From contig CAKSWT010000023.1 of assembly GCA_934512135.1 (NCBI GenBank), positions 1 through 28,827 of the forward strand: 28,827 nt of DNA. Direction: 5' to 3'. Position numbers and translations under genes: made by a program. The DNA comes from an uncultured Oscillospiraceae bacterium. GTDB taxonomy: Bacteria > Bacillota > Clostridia > Oscillospirales > Oscillospiraceae. Shown here piece by piece: positions 23,176 through 28,827 of the stretch. Under the pieces are notes generated by a model that was given only the letters and a program-made list of their open reading frames with translations, had not been told where the DNA came from and made no database searches. Positions within the stretch are counted from its first letter, which is position 1. Each line of letters opens with the position of its first letter.

Positions 23176-23223
23176 GGAAAAAAGAACAAAAAGGGGCTGT
23201 TCCACGCGCAGTGAAACAGCCCC
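23176..23223 (-). terminator. Intrinsic terminator of rpmE
   Basis: On the minus strand GGGGCTGTT and AACAGCCCC (23215-23223 and 23193-23201) form a stem with an inner CAC/GTG extension. TTTTTGTTCTTTTTT follows. It lies 13 bases after the rpmE stop. Confidence 0.9.
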
Positions 23224-23235
23224 TTGACGGGATAC

Positions 23236-23436
23236 TTACTTCAGGCCAAACTTCTTGTTGAAGCGTTCAACACGTCCGCCAGTGTCCACCAGCTTCTGCT
23301 TGCCGGTGTAGAAAGGGTGACACTTGGAGCAGATTTCAACTTTGATATCCTTCTTGGTAGACCCGGTCTCAAACACGGCGCCGCAAGCGCAGCGGATAGT
23401 AGTCTGCTGATAATCGGGCTGGATGTCCTTCTTCAC
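23236..23436 (-). CDS. rpmE: 50S ribosomal protein L31
   Basis: This 66-residue protein is bacterial L31 of the large subunit. It begins MKKDIQPDYQQTTIRCACG and ends RVERFNKKFGLK. Four cysteines (C16, C18, C36, C39 in CAC and CSKC) form the zinc site, so it is the zinc-binding, C+ type. The start codon is GTG 23436 with AGAGGTG upstream. It has its own promoter (23501-23529) and terminator, so it is a single-gene transcript. Zinc-replete conditions usually favour this form; no zinc-free paralogue is in the window. Confidence 0.98.
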   Translation of the reverse strand: MKKDIQPDYQQTTIRCACGAVFETGSTKKDIKVEICSKCHPFYTGKQKLVDTGGRVERFNKKFGLK

Positions 23437-23500
23437 GTTTGTTCACCTCTTTCGGTTCCAGTACAGGGCGCAAAAGTCCCGTAATTTTCAAAGCTGGACT

Positions 23501-23529
23501 ATTATATCACGGCTTTTCCCCAAAATCAA
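23501..23529 (-). promoter_or_regulatory. rpmE: Promoter of rpmE
   Basis: On the minus strand TTGATT (23524-23529), a 17-base spacer, and a perfect TATAAT (23501-23506). It overlaps the last codons of tmcAL, so rpmE is transcribed from inside the previous gene. Confidence 0.8.
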
Positions 23530-24613
23530 GAGGTTCCGTAAAAATTTTTGGTTTCCGGCTTTTGTCGGGGATCCAGGGCTCCAGCTCCCGGGCAAAGAGG
23601 GGATAGAGCCTGGCGCTCCGGTCCTCCAGGGCCCCATAGGCCTTGGCCTCCCGGGTGTTGGGCGCCGGTCCCGCCACCAGACAGGTCCGTTTTTTCCCCT
23701 GATGGAGCAGCTCCCGGCCCCGGGGGCCAAAGCCCAGCACCCGGAGATAGGGGCTCTCCAGAGCCATCTCCTCCCGGCCCAGCCCCAGGCATAGACACAT
23801 CAGCCCCCGGCGGAGCCTGGCGTAGGCATACCGCTTGGACTTGCAGGCCAGAATAATCTCCTCCAAGCTGTTTTCCTCCCGGCAGGCCCGATAGACCCGG
23901 CTCCAAAGCCCTTCGGAGCCCAGGGCCATCTCCTCAAATCGCTCCCGGGGCAGGCTTCGGAGGATTCCCAGCATGGCCCTTTGGCCGTAGGCCAGACTGT
24001 GAAGGGATCCTTCCCCCCGGTCCAGCAGCTCCTCCCGAAGGGTCGTGGCCGAGGTCAGGGACAGATCTCGGGGCAGCGCCAAGGGCTCCATGGTCTCCCC
24101 CCGCCGGAGGATCCCCCGGCAGTAGTCCACCCCCAGGGCGCTGTTGGGCCTTTGGAGGCACCGGCCCCATTCCCCTGCCGCCAGCTCTCTGGCCCGGGCG
24201 AAGGACACCCCCTCCTGCAATCGCTGCCGGAGCTTCTCCTGAAACTCCCGGCTCTCCAAATAGGCGGCGCAGTCCATCAGCTCCCGGGTTCCCGGGCCCT
24301 CGCTGCCGAAGCAGAGGTAGTCCACCAGCCCCAGCCGGCCCAGATACCCCACGGCCCGGTCCGCAAAGTCCCCGGCGGACCCCAGGGCCCCGGTAATGGG
24401 CAGCTCCAGCACCAGGTCCGCCCCGGCTTCCAACGCCGCCGCCGCCCGCAGGGACTTGTCCCAAATGGCCGGTTCACCCCGCTGGACAAAGTTGCCGCTC
24501 ATCAGGCAGACGATCCCCGTATCCTCCCCCAGGGCCTGGCGCACCTGCCGGAGCTGATGGCGGTGGCCCCGGTGAAAGGGGTTGTATTCGCAGATAATTC
24601 CGGCAGTCCTCAC
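23507..24613 (-). CDS. tmcAL: tRNA(Met) cytidine acetate ligase TmcAL
   Basis: This 368-residue enzyme activates acetate with ATP and makes N4-acetylcytidine at the wobble base of elongator tRNA-Met. The nucleotidyltransferase N-terminus has GIICEYNPFHRGHRHQL, the signature HxGH motif. VCLMSGNFVQRGEPAIWDK, GADLVLELP and PRDLSLTSATTLR are also characteristic. The start is GTG 24613, with AGGAGG upstream; the frame extends to 24745 through a promoter. It is divergent from ackA, whose enzyme makes acetate, but a functional link is speculative. It was formerly annotated as nucleotidyltransferase YlbM. Confidence 0.93.
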   Translation of the reverse strand: MRTAGIICEYNPFHRGHRHQLRQVRQALGEDTGIVCLMSGNFVQRGEPAIWDKSLRAAAALEAGADLVLELPITGALGSAGDFADRAVGYLGRLGLVDYLCFGSEGPGTRELMDCAAYLESREFQEKLRQRLQEGVSFARARELAAGEWGRCLQRPNSALGVDYCRGILRRGETMEPLALPRDLSLTSATTLREELLDRGEGSLHSLAYGQRAMLGILRSLPRERFEEMALGSEGLWSRVYRACREENSLEEIILACKSKRYAYARLRRGLMCLCLGLGREEMALESPYLRVLGFGPRGRELLHQGKKRTCLVAGPAPNTREAKAYGALEDRSARLYPLFARELEPWIPDKSRKPKIFTEPLDFGEKP

Positions 24614-24655
24614 GAAAAAATTCCTCCTGGGTGGTGAAATTGGGTAAAATACCAG

Positions 24656-24684
24656 TTGTCCTAGGCGAGATTTTGTACTAGAAT
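24656..24684 (+). promoter_or_regulatory. ackA: Promoter of ackA
   Basis: TTGTCC (24656-24661), 17-base spacer, TAGAAT (24679-24684), about 80 bases before the ackA start. Confidence 0.65.
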
Positions 24685-24709
24685 ATAGAAGTGTACGGGC
24701 TTCCCCCCT

Positions 24710-24738
24710 ATTATATCCGGGAACCCGAATATTTGCAA
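24710..24738 (-). promoter_or_regulatory. tmcAL: Promoter of tmcAL
   Basis: On the minus strand TTGCAA (24733-24738), 17-base spacer, TATAAT (24710-24715). It lies downstream of the ackA promoter, inside the ackA leader, so the two transcripts overlap face to face for about 25-40 bases. Confidence 0.7.
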
Positions 24739-24765
24739 GAAACATTACTTTTAGGAGATGACAGT

Positions 24766-25965
24766 ATGAACGTATTGGTTATCAACGCAGGCAGCTCCTC
24801 CCTCAAGTATCAGCTGCTGAATCCCGCCACCGGCGATCTGCTGGCCAAGGGCCTGTGCGAGCGCATCGGCATCGACGGCAAGTTCACCTACAAGCCCCAG
24901 GTGGCCGGCAAGGCCAAGCTGGACGCGGTGGACGTGGCCATGCCCACCCATGCCGAGGCCATTGAGGCGGTGCTCAATGCTCTGGTGGATCCGGAAAACG
25001 GCGTAATCGCCTCCATGAAGGAGATTGACGCAGTGGGTCACCGTGTGGTCCACGGCGGCGAGAAGTTCGCCTCCTCCGTGGTCATCACCGACGAGGTTAT
25101 GGCTGCCATTGAGGAGTGCAATCCTCTGGCCCCCCTCCACAACCCCGCCAACATCATCGGCATCAAGGCCTGCCAGGCCAAAATGCCCGGCGTCCCCATG
25201 GTGGCCGTGTTTGACACCGCCTTCCATCAGACCATGCCTCCCAAGGCCTATACCTACGCCATCCCCTATGAGTACTATGAGAACGACAAGATGCGCCGCT
25301 ACGGCTTCCACGGCACCTCTCACCGCTATGTGTCCCAGCGCTGCGCCGAGCTTCTGGGCAAGCCCATCGAGGACCTGAAGATCGTCTCCTGCCACCTGGG
25401 CAACGGCTCCTCCATCACCGCCATTGACGGCGGCAAGAGCGTGGACACCTCCATGGGTCTGACTCCTCTGGCCGGCCTTCCCATGGGCACCCGTTCCGGC
25501 GACATGGACGCGGGCATCATGGAGTTCATCATGAAGAAGTATAACCTGTCCATGGCAGACATGATGACCACCCTGAACAAGAAGTCCGGCGTGCTGGGCA
25601 TCTCCGGGGTCTCCTCGGACTTCCGGGATCTGGACGACGCCGCCGCCCAGGGCAACCAGCGTGCCGCTCTGGCCGTGGAGGTCTTTGAGTACGGCGTCCG
25701 GAAGATGATTGCCGAGTATGCCGCCGCCATGGGCGGCGTGGACGCCGTGGTGTTCACCGCCGGTGTGGGCGAGAACTCCGCGGATATGCGTCTGCACTTT
25801 GTGGACGGCCTGCAGTTCATGGGCATCGAGATCGACCCGGAGAAGAACAACATCCGGGGCGAGGAGCGCATCGTCTCCCCCGAGGGCGCCAAGGTCAAGG
25901 TCCTGGTGATCCCCACCAACGAGGAGCTGATGATCGCCAAGGATACCGCCCAGCTGGTGGGCTAA
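24766..25965 (+). CDS. ackA: Acetate kinase
   Basis: This 399-residue ASKHA-family kinase converts acetyl phosphate and ADP to acetate and ATP, the ATP-yielding end of fermentation. It begins MNVLVINAGSSSLKYQLL. Other motifs are VGHRVVHGGEKF, FDTAFHQTMP, YGFHGTSHRYVS (the active-site histidine region), SCHLGNGSSITAIDGGKSVDTSMG, MGTRSGDMDAG, and AGVGENS near the end. ATG 24766 has TTAGGAG upstream. A phosphotransacetylase gene, the usual partner, is absent here. It is a single-gene transcript with its own promoter and terminator. The codon bias is strongly C-ended, which would fit high expression. Confidence 0.98.
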   Translation: MNVLVINAGSSSLKYQLLNPATGDLLAKGLCERIGIDGKFTYKPQVAGKAKLDAVDVAMPTHAEAIEAVLNALVDPENGVIASMKEIDAVGHRVVHGGEKFASSVVITDEVMAAIEECNPLAPLHNPANIIGIKACQAKMPGVPMVAVFDTAFHQTMPPKAYTYAIPYEYYENDKMRRYGFHGTSHRYVSQRCAELLGKPIEDLKIVSCHLGNGSSITAIDGGKSVDTSMGLTPLAGLPMGTRSGDMDAGIMEFIMKKYNLSMADMMTTLNKKSGVLGISGVSSDFRDLDDAAAQGNQRAALAVEVFEYGVRKMIAEYAAAMGGVDAVVFTAGVGENSADMRLHFVDGLQFMGIEIDPEKNNIRGEERIVSPEGAKVKVLVIPTNEELMIAKDTAQLVG

Positions 25966-25982
25966 TCCCTCTTTGGAAAAGC

Positions 25983-26022
25983 AAAAACGTGCCTGTCCCA
26001 CCCGGGACGGGCACGTTTTTTT
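25983..26022 (+). terminator. Intrinsic terminator of ackA
   Basis: AACGTGCCTGTCCC-ACCC-GGGACGGGCACGTT followed by T-rich sequence to 26022; one T-G wobble. The loop and inner stem are the same as those of the rpsI terminator. Confidence 0.93.
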
Positions 26023-26035
26023 GTTCCCCAAGAAA

Positions 26036-26530
26036 CAAGCCCTCCCCGTGAGGGGGACGCCCTCCGGGGGCCCCATTTCTGTGTGGACAGAAATGGGGGA
26101 AAGAGCCAACAAAGGGCACGGCCCTTTGTAAACCCACAAGGGACGGCTGCTCCTTCCTGTGGTGCGCTCCCTTGGTAGTGCATCCCCGCCGCCGTCCGGT
26201 TCGCTCTGCTCCCGGCGGCCTCGCCTTGGTGCAGCCTTTCCCTTGTCCCGGTCTGGGGGGCTTGGCTCCGCCCCTTTGTCTGTCTCCTAGAGATCGGACA
26301 AAAAGTGCGCCGCACAAACAGCGGGCCGCAAAAAACAGGAGGTTTTTTGACGGCCTCGGGTAGGCAGCCTCTTGGTGTAGAAAACCACAGAAGAACGCAC
26401 TCCAGATTTGTGGGGATTCCAAAGGGTTCCCCCTTTGGTGACTCTTTACCCCACCTTTCTGGTCAGTCAGAAAGGTGGGCCCCCGGAGGGCGTCCCCCAC
26501 TACGCAGTGGGAAGAGGGCCCCCGGAGGGC
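26036..26530 (+). repeat. Core repeat copy 9 (forward) with variant centre
   Basis: Core 26071-26479 (409 nt) is longer than the others. Between about 26213 and 26283 the usual GCGGCGAACGCTGTAGG...TCCGAC block is replaced by an unrelated CTCGCCTTGGTGCAGCC...GGGGGGCTTGGCTCCGCCCC segment, while both ends are typical. Type-II centre and type-b right end. Its right modules (CCACTACGCAGTGG and CCCGGAGGG) form the 3' end of the ttcA coding frame. Confidence 0.88.
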
Positions 26531-27237
26531 TCCTCCCACCCCGCCAGGGGATACCGCCGCACCGCCCCGAAGACCTTATCCTTCAGGGCCGGGTACTCCC
26601 GGCTCATCTGGGCGATGAGTTCCTTGATCTCGTGGCGCTTGGAGTTTTTATCTGCGGGGCACTGATTTTCCACCACCGGGATGCCCTCCCGGCGGACAAA
26701 CCCTGCAATGCTCTCCTCGGAGAGGTAGACCATAGGGCGAATCTGGGTGACCTGGGTCCGGTCCAGATAGGTCACCGGCTGAAAGCAGTGGATCCGCCCC
26801 TCATAGATCAGGCTCATCAGAAAGGTCTCCACCGCGTCGTCCTGGTGATGTCCCAGGGCGATTTTGGAGATCCCCCGTTCCCGAATGGCCTGATTCAGGG
26901 ATCCTCTGCGCATTTTGGCGCACATGGAGCAGGGATTTTTCTCCTGACGAAGGTCAAAAACCACGGTTTTGATCTGGGTGGGAATCAAGGTATAGGGCAC
27001 CTCCAGGGCCCGGCAGAACTCCGCCACCGGGGAAAAGTCCATCTCCGGGAACCCCAGGTCCACGGTGATGGCCTCCAGGGAAAAGGGCACCGGGTAGTAT
27101 TCCCGCAGCGCCGCCAGAAGCCGCAGCAGGGCCATGGAGTCCTTCCCTCCGGAGACCCCCACCGCCACCTTGTCCCCGGCCTCAATCATCTGATAGTCCT
27201 CCATACACCGCCGGACCATACCCATCAGCTTTTGCAT
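26500..27237 (-). CDS. ttcA: TtcA-like tRNA 2-thiocytidine/PP-loop thiolase
   Basis: This 245-residue protein is a TtcA/TilS-family PP-loop ATPase that probably thiolates a tRNA base. The PP-loop SGGKDSMALLRLL lies at about residues 39-51. A CSMC pair follows in KNPCSMCAKMRRG, with ALGHHQDDAVETFLMSL, and NQCPADKNSKR supplies a further cysteine, as in group-2 cluster-dependent enzymes. ATG 27237 (MQKLMGMVRRCMEDYQMI) has GGAGG upstream and matches typical family starts; the frame is open to 27327. The last ten residues (EPSGGPLPTA) and the TAG stop come from repeat modules, so the original C-terminus was replaced or extended. The exact tRNA target is unproven. Confidence 0.88.
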   Translation of the reverse strand: MQKLMGMVRRCMEDYQMIEAGDKVAVGVSGGKDSMALLRLLAALREYYPVPFSLEAITVDLGFPEMDFSPVAEFCRALEVPYTLIPTQIKTVVFDLRQEKNPCSMCAKMRRGSLNQAIRERGISKIALGHHQDDAVETFLMSLIYEGRIHCFQPVTYLDRTQVTQIRPMVYLSEESIAGFVRREGIPVVENQCPADKNSKRHEIKELIAQMSREYPALKDKVFGAVRRYPLAGWEEPSGGPLPTA

Positions 27238-27348
27238 ACCGCCGCCTCCAAACTGTAAATCGTAGGGGAGCATCCGAGAGAAATCACGCGATAATGCGAG
27301 CATTTGCGAGATTCCCTGGTGTTCCACGAAAAAACACGGGATTTTTCC

Positions 27349-27377
27349 TTGACAACCTGTCCTCCGGGTGCTAGAAT
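27349..27377 (+). promoter_or_regulatory. rplM: Promoter of rplM-rpsI
   Basis: TTGACA (27349-27354), 17-base spacer, TAGAAT (27372-27377), about 90 bases before rplM. Confidence 0.8.
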
Positions 27378-27385
27378 AGCTGGGC

Positions 27386-27419
27386 GCGGGCAGGAATGAC
27401 CCTATTGTAGCATGCCCGC
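27386..27419 (+). promoter_or_regulatory. Candidate L13 leader hairpin
   Basis: GCGGGCA (27386-27392) pairs with TGCCCGC (27413-27419) just after the start of the transcript and before rplM. Firmicutes rplM-rpsI operons commonly have an L13-binding autoregulatory leader there. I rely on position and the stem only; a covariance model search would settle it. Confidence 0.55.
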
Positions 27420-27463
27420 AATCATTGTCAAATGTTTTATTTTAAATACTGGAGGAGACAGAT

Positions 27464-27895
27464 ATGTCCACTACTTTGGCAAAAAAGGAGACCGTCGAGC
27501 GCAAGTGGTATGTGATCGACGCCGCCGGAAAGCCTCTGGGCCGGGTAGCCGTTCAGGCCGCCACCCTGCTCCGCGGCAAGCACAAGCCCACCTTTACCCC
27601 CAACGTTGACTGCGGCGACTTTGTCGTGATCGTCAACGCGGCCAAGGCAGAGCTCACCGGCAACAAGCTGGATCAGAAGAAGTATCAGCACCACACCGGC
27701 TGGATCGGCAACCTCAAGGAGGTCAAGTATTCCACCCTCATGCAGGAGAAGCCCGAGTTCGCCGTGGAGCTGGCCGTAAAGGGCATGCTTCCCAAGAACA
27801 CCATCGGCCGGGCCGCCATGACCCGCCTGAAGATCTACGCCGGCCCTGAGCACAAGAACGCGGCTCAGAAGCCCGAGCCCTGGACCGCCATTTAA
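27464..27895 (+). CDS. rplM: 50S ribosomal protein L13
   Basis: This 143-residue protein is L13, an early-assembling 50S protein. It begins MSTTLAKKETVERKWYVIDAAGKPLGRVAVQAATLLRGKHKPTFTPNVDCGDFVVIVNA. The YQHHTGWIGNLK and AVKGMLPKNTIGRAAMTRLKIYAGPEHKNAAQKPE segments are diagnostic. The start has GGAGGAG upstream. It is followed by rpsI after 16 bases in the universal L13-S9 operon and is preceded by a promoter and a probable feedback leader. Codon use is biased to C-ended codons, as expected for a highly expressed gene. Confidence 0.99.
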   Translation: MSTTLAKKETVERKWYVIDAAGKPLGRVAVQAATLLRGKHKPTFTPNVDCGDFVVIVNAAKAELTGNKLDQKKYQHHTGWIGNLKEVKYSTLMQEKPEFAVELAVKGMLPKNTIGRAAMTRLKIYAGPEHKNAAQKPEPWTAI

Positions 27896-27911
27896 CGGGA
27901 GGTAACGAGTA

Positions 27912-28316
27912 ATGTACGAGAGCAAAAGACAGTATCAGTATGGCACTGGCAGACGGAAGTCCTCCATTGCCCGTGTGCGCCTGTACCAGGGCGGCACCGG
28001 TTCCATCACCATCAACGGCCGTGACATCGACGACTACTTCGGCCTGGACACCCTGAAGCTGGTGGTCCGTCAGCCCCTGGTCACCACCGAGACCCTGGGC
28101 ACCGTGGACATCGTCTGCACCGTCACCGGCGGCGGCGTATCCGGCCAGGCCGGCGCCATCCGTCACGGCATCGCCCGGGCCCTGCTCCAGGTGAACCCCG
28201 AGTACCGCGCAGCCCTGAAGGCCGCCGGCTTCCTGACCCGTGACCCCAGAATGAAGGAAAGAAAGAAGTACGGTCTGAAGGCCGCCCGTCGCGCACCGCA
28301 GTTCTCCAAGAGATAA
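27912..28316 (+). CDS. rpsI: 30S ribosomal protein S9
   Basis: This 134-residue protein is S9, whose C-terminal tail reaches the P-site tRNA. It shows the family signature YQYGTGRRKSSIARVRLYQGGTGSITINGRDIDDYF, the GGGVSGQAGAIRHGIARAL loop, and the basic C-terminal end DPRMKERKKYGLKAARRAPQFSKR. The universal final arginine is kept. The ATG has GGGAGGT upstream within the short gap after rplM. A strong terminator lies about 20 bases after the stop, so the operon is just these two genes. Confidence 0.99.
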   Translation: MYESKRQYQYGTGRRKSSIARVRLYQGGTGSITINGRDIDDYFGLDTLKLVVRQPLVTTETLGTVDIVCTVTGGGVSGQAGAIRHGIARALLQVNPEYRAALKAAGFLTRDPRMKERKKYGLKAARRAPQFSKR

Positions 28317-28334
28317 TTTTATTTGGAATGTGCC

Positions 28335-28368
28335 AAGTGCCTGTCCCACCCGGGACAGGCACTTTTTT
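28335..28368 (+). terminator. Intrinsic terminator of rplM-rpsI
   Basis: AAGTGCCTGTCCC-ACCC-GGGACAGGCACTT, a perfect 13-base stem followed by T residues to 28368. Inner stem and loop match the ackA terminator; here the wobble pair is T-A. Confidence 0.95.
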
Positions 28369-28827
28369 GCTGCGTAGCGGAGGACGCCCTCCGGGGGCAA
28401 TTTTCCCACTGCGTAGCGGGGGACGCCCTCCGGGGGCAATTTTCCCACTGCGTAGCGGGGGACGCCCTCCGGGGGCCCCATTTCTGTGTGGACAGAAATG
28501 GGGGAAAGAGCCAACAAAGGGCACGGCCCTTTGTAAACCCACAAAGGACAACGGCCCCTTCCTATGGTGCGCTCCCTTGGCGGTGCATCCCCGCCGCCGT
28601 CTGGTTCGCTCCGCTCCCAGCGGCGAACGCTGTAGTGCGTACCTCCATTGTCCGACGGTAGAAGTCTCCTAGAGATCGGACAAGAAAACCGCCGCACAAC
28701 CAGCGGGCCGCAAAAAACAGGAGGTTTTTTGACGGCCACGGGGAGGTAGCTGCCTGGTGTGGAAAACCACAGAAGCAGGCACCCCAGATTTGTGGGGATT
28801 CCAAAGGGCCCTCCCTTTGGTGACTCT
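28369..28827 (+). repeat. Core repeat copy 10 (forward, cut by window edge) preceded by tandem modules
   Basis: Three tandem modules of 49-50 bases (CTGCGTAGCGG..GGACGCCCTCCGGGGGC) lead into the core from 28476. The core has the type-a hairpin, a type-II centre and the start of a type-b end at the window edge. The frame open in other copies continues in one reading but the second has a TAG stop. The array starts immediately behind the rpsI terminator. Confidence 0.9.

Noticed and set aside
24751..26139. 462-codon minus-strand frame opposite ackA
   Set aside because: Antisense shadow caused by the strong C-ended codon bias of ackA; composition is unlike a protein.
1..28827. CRISPR array
   Set aside because: The regularly spaced palindromic modules have variable repeats, no unique spacers of constant length and no cas genes.
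1..28827. tRNA or rRNA genes
   Set aside because: I found no cloverleaf with a TTCGA-type loop and CCA-like end, and no rRNA-like sequence.

Overview
This is a GC-rich chromosomal segment of a low-G+C-lineage but GC-rich Clostridia member. The gene content (dgt-dnaG-rpoD, TmcAL, DegV, orphan acetate kinase, class I fumarase-type beta subunit, rplM-rpsI with a Firmicutes-type leader) and the crisp TTGACA/TATAAT promoters and AGGAGG ribosome sites fit a gut Oscillospiraceae (Flavonifractor/Intestinimonas/Lawsonibacter-like). The genus is inference only.

Layout. Positions 1-11.8 kb hold a prophage read on the minus strand. In transcription order it carries a divergent lysogeny switch (11.6-11.8 kb), a sigma/ArpU-like regulator, a DUF6291-like protein, a CHAP endolysin, small and large terminase, portal, scaffold, major capsid, four neck/minor-capsid proteins, tail tube, tail chaperone and Gp15. 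The order resembles Listeria A118-type siphoviruses, but no replication genes, integrase, MuF-type minor head protein or maturation protease are visible. The CI-like repressor and its ImmA/IrrE protease lie on the plus strand at 11.8-12.5 kb.

Positions 12.7-24.6 kb hold housekeeping genes on the minus strand: yihY, degV, fumarase beta, a DivIVA-like protein, rpoD, dnaG, dgt, yigZ, hflX, rpmE and tmcAL. Then come ackA (plus), a TtcA-like tRNA thiolase (minus) and rplM-rpsI (plus).

The most striking content is a family of intergenic repeats. Ten copies of a ~385-nt core occur in 28.8 kb (eight with both ends or cut only by a window edge, one internally truncated, one with a variant centre). 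Each core has two ends that are imperfect inverted copies of one another. Each end carries two hairpins whose stems differ between copies by paired, compensatory changes. The cores are flanked by arrays of short hairpin modules that also covary and point inward from both sides, like segmented terminal inverted repeats. A second ~107-nt structured repeat is attached to two copies. Five of the sites split prophage structural genes that are otherwise tightly packed, and modules supply the last codons and stop of two host genes. I cannot assign this family to a known RNA or mobile-element class. It is the best candidate here for an undescribed system.
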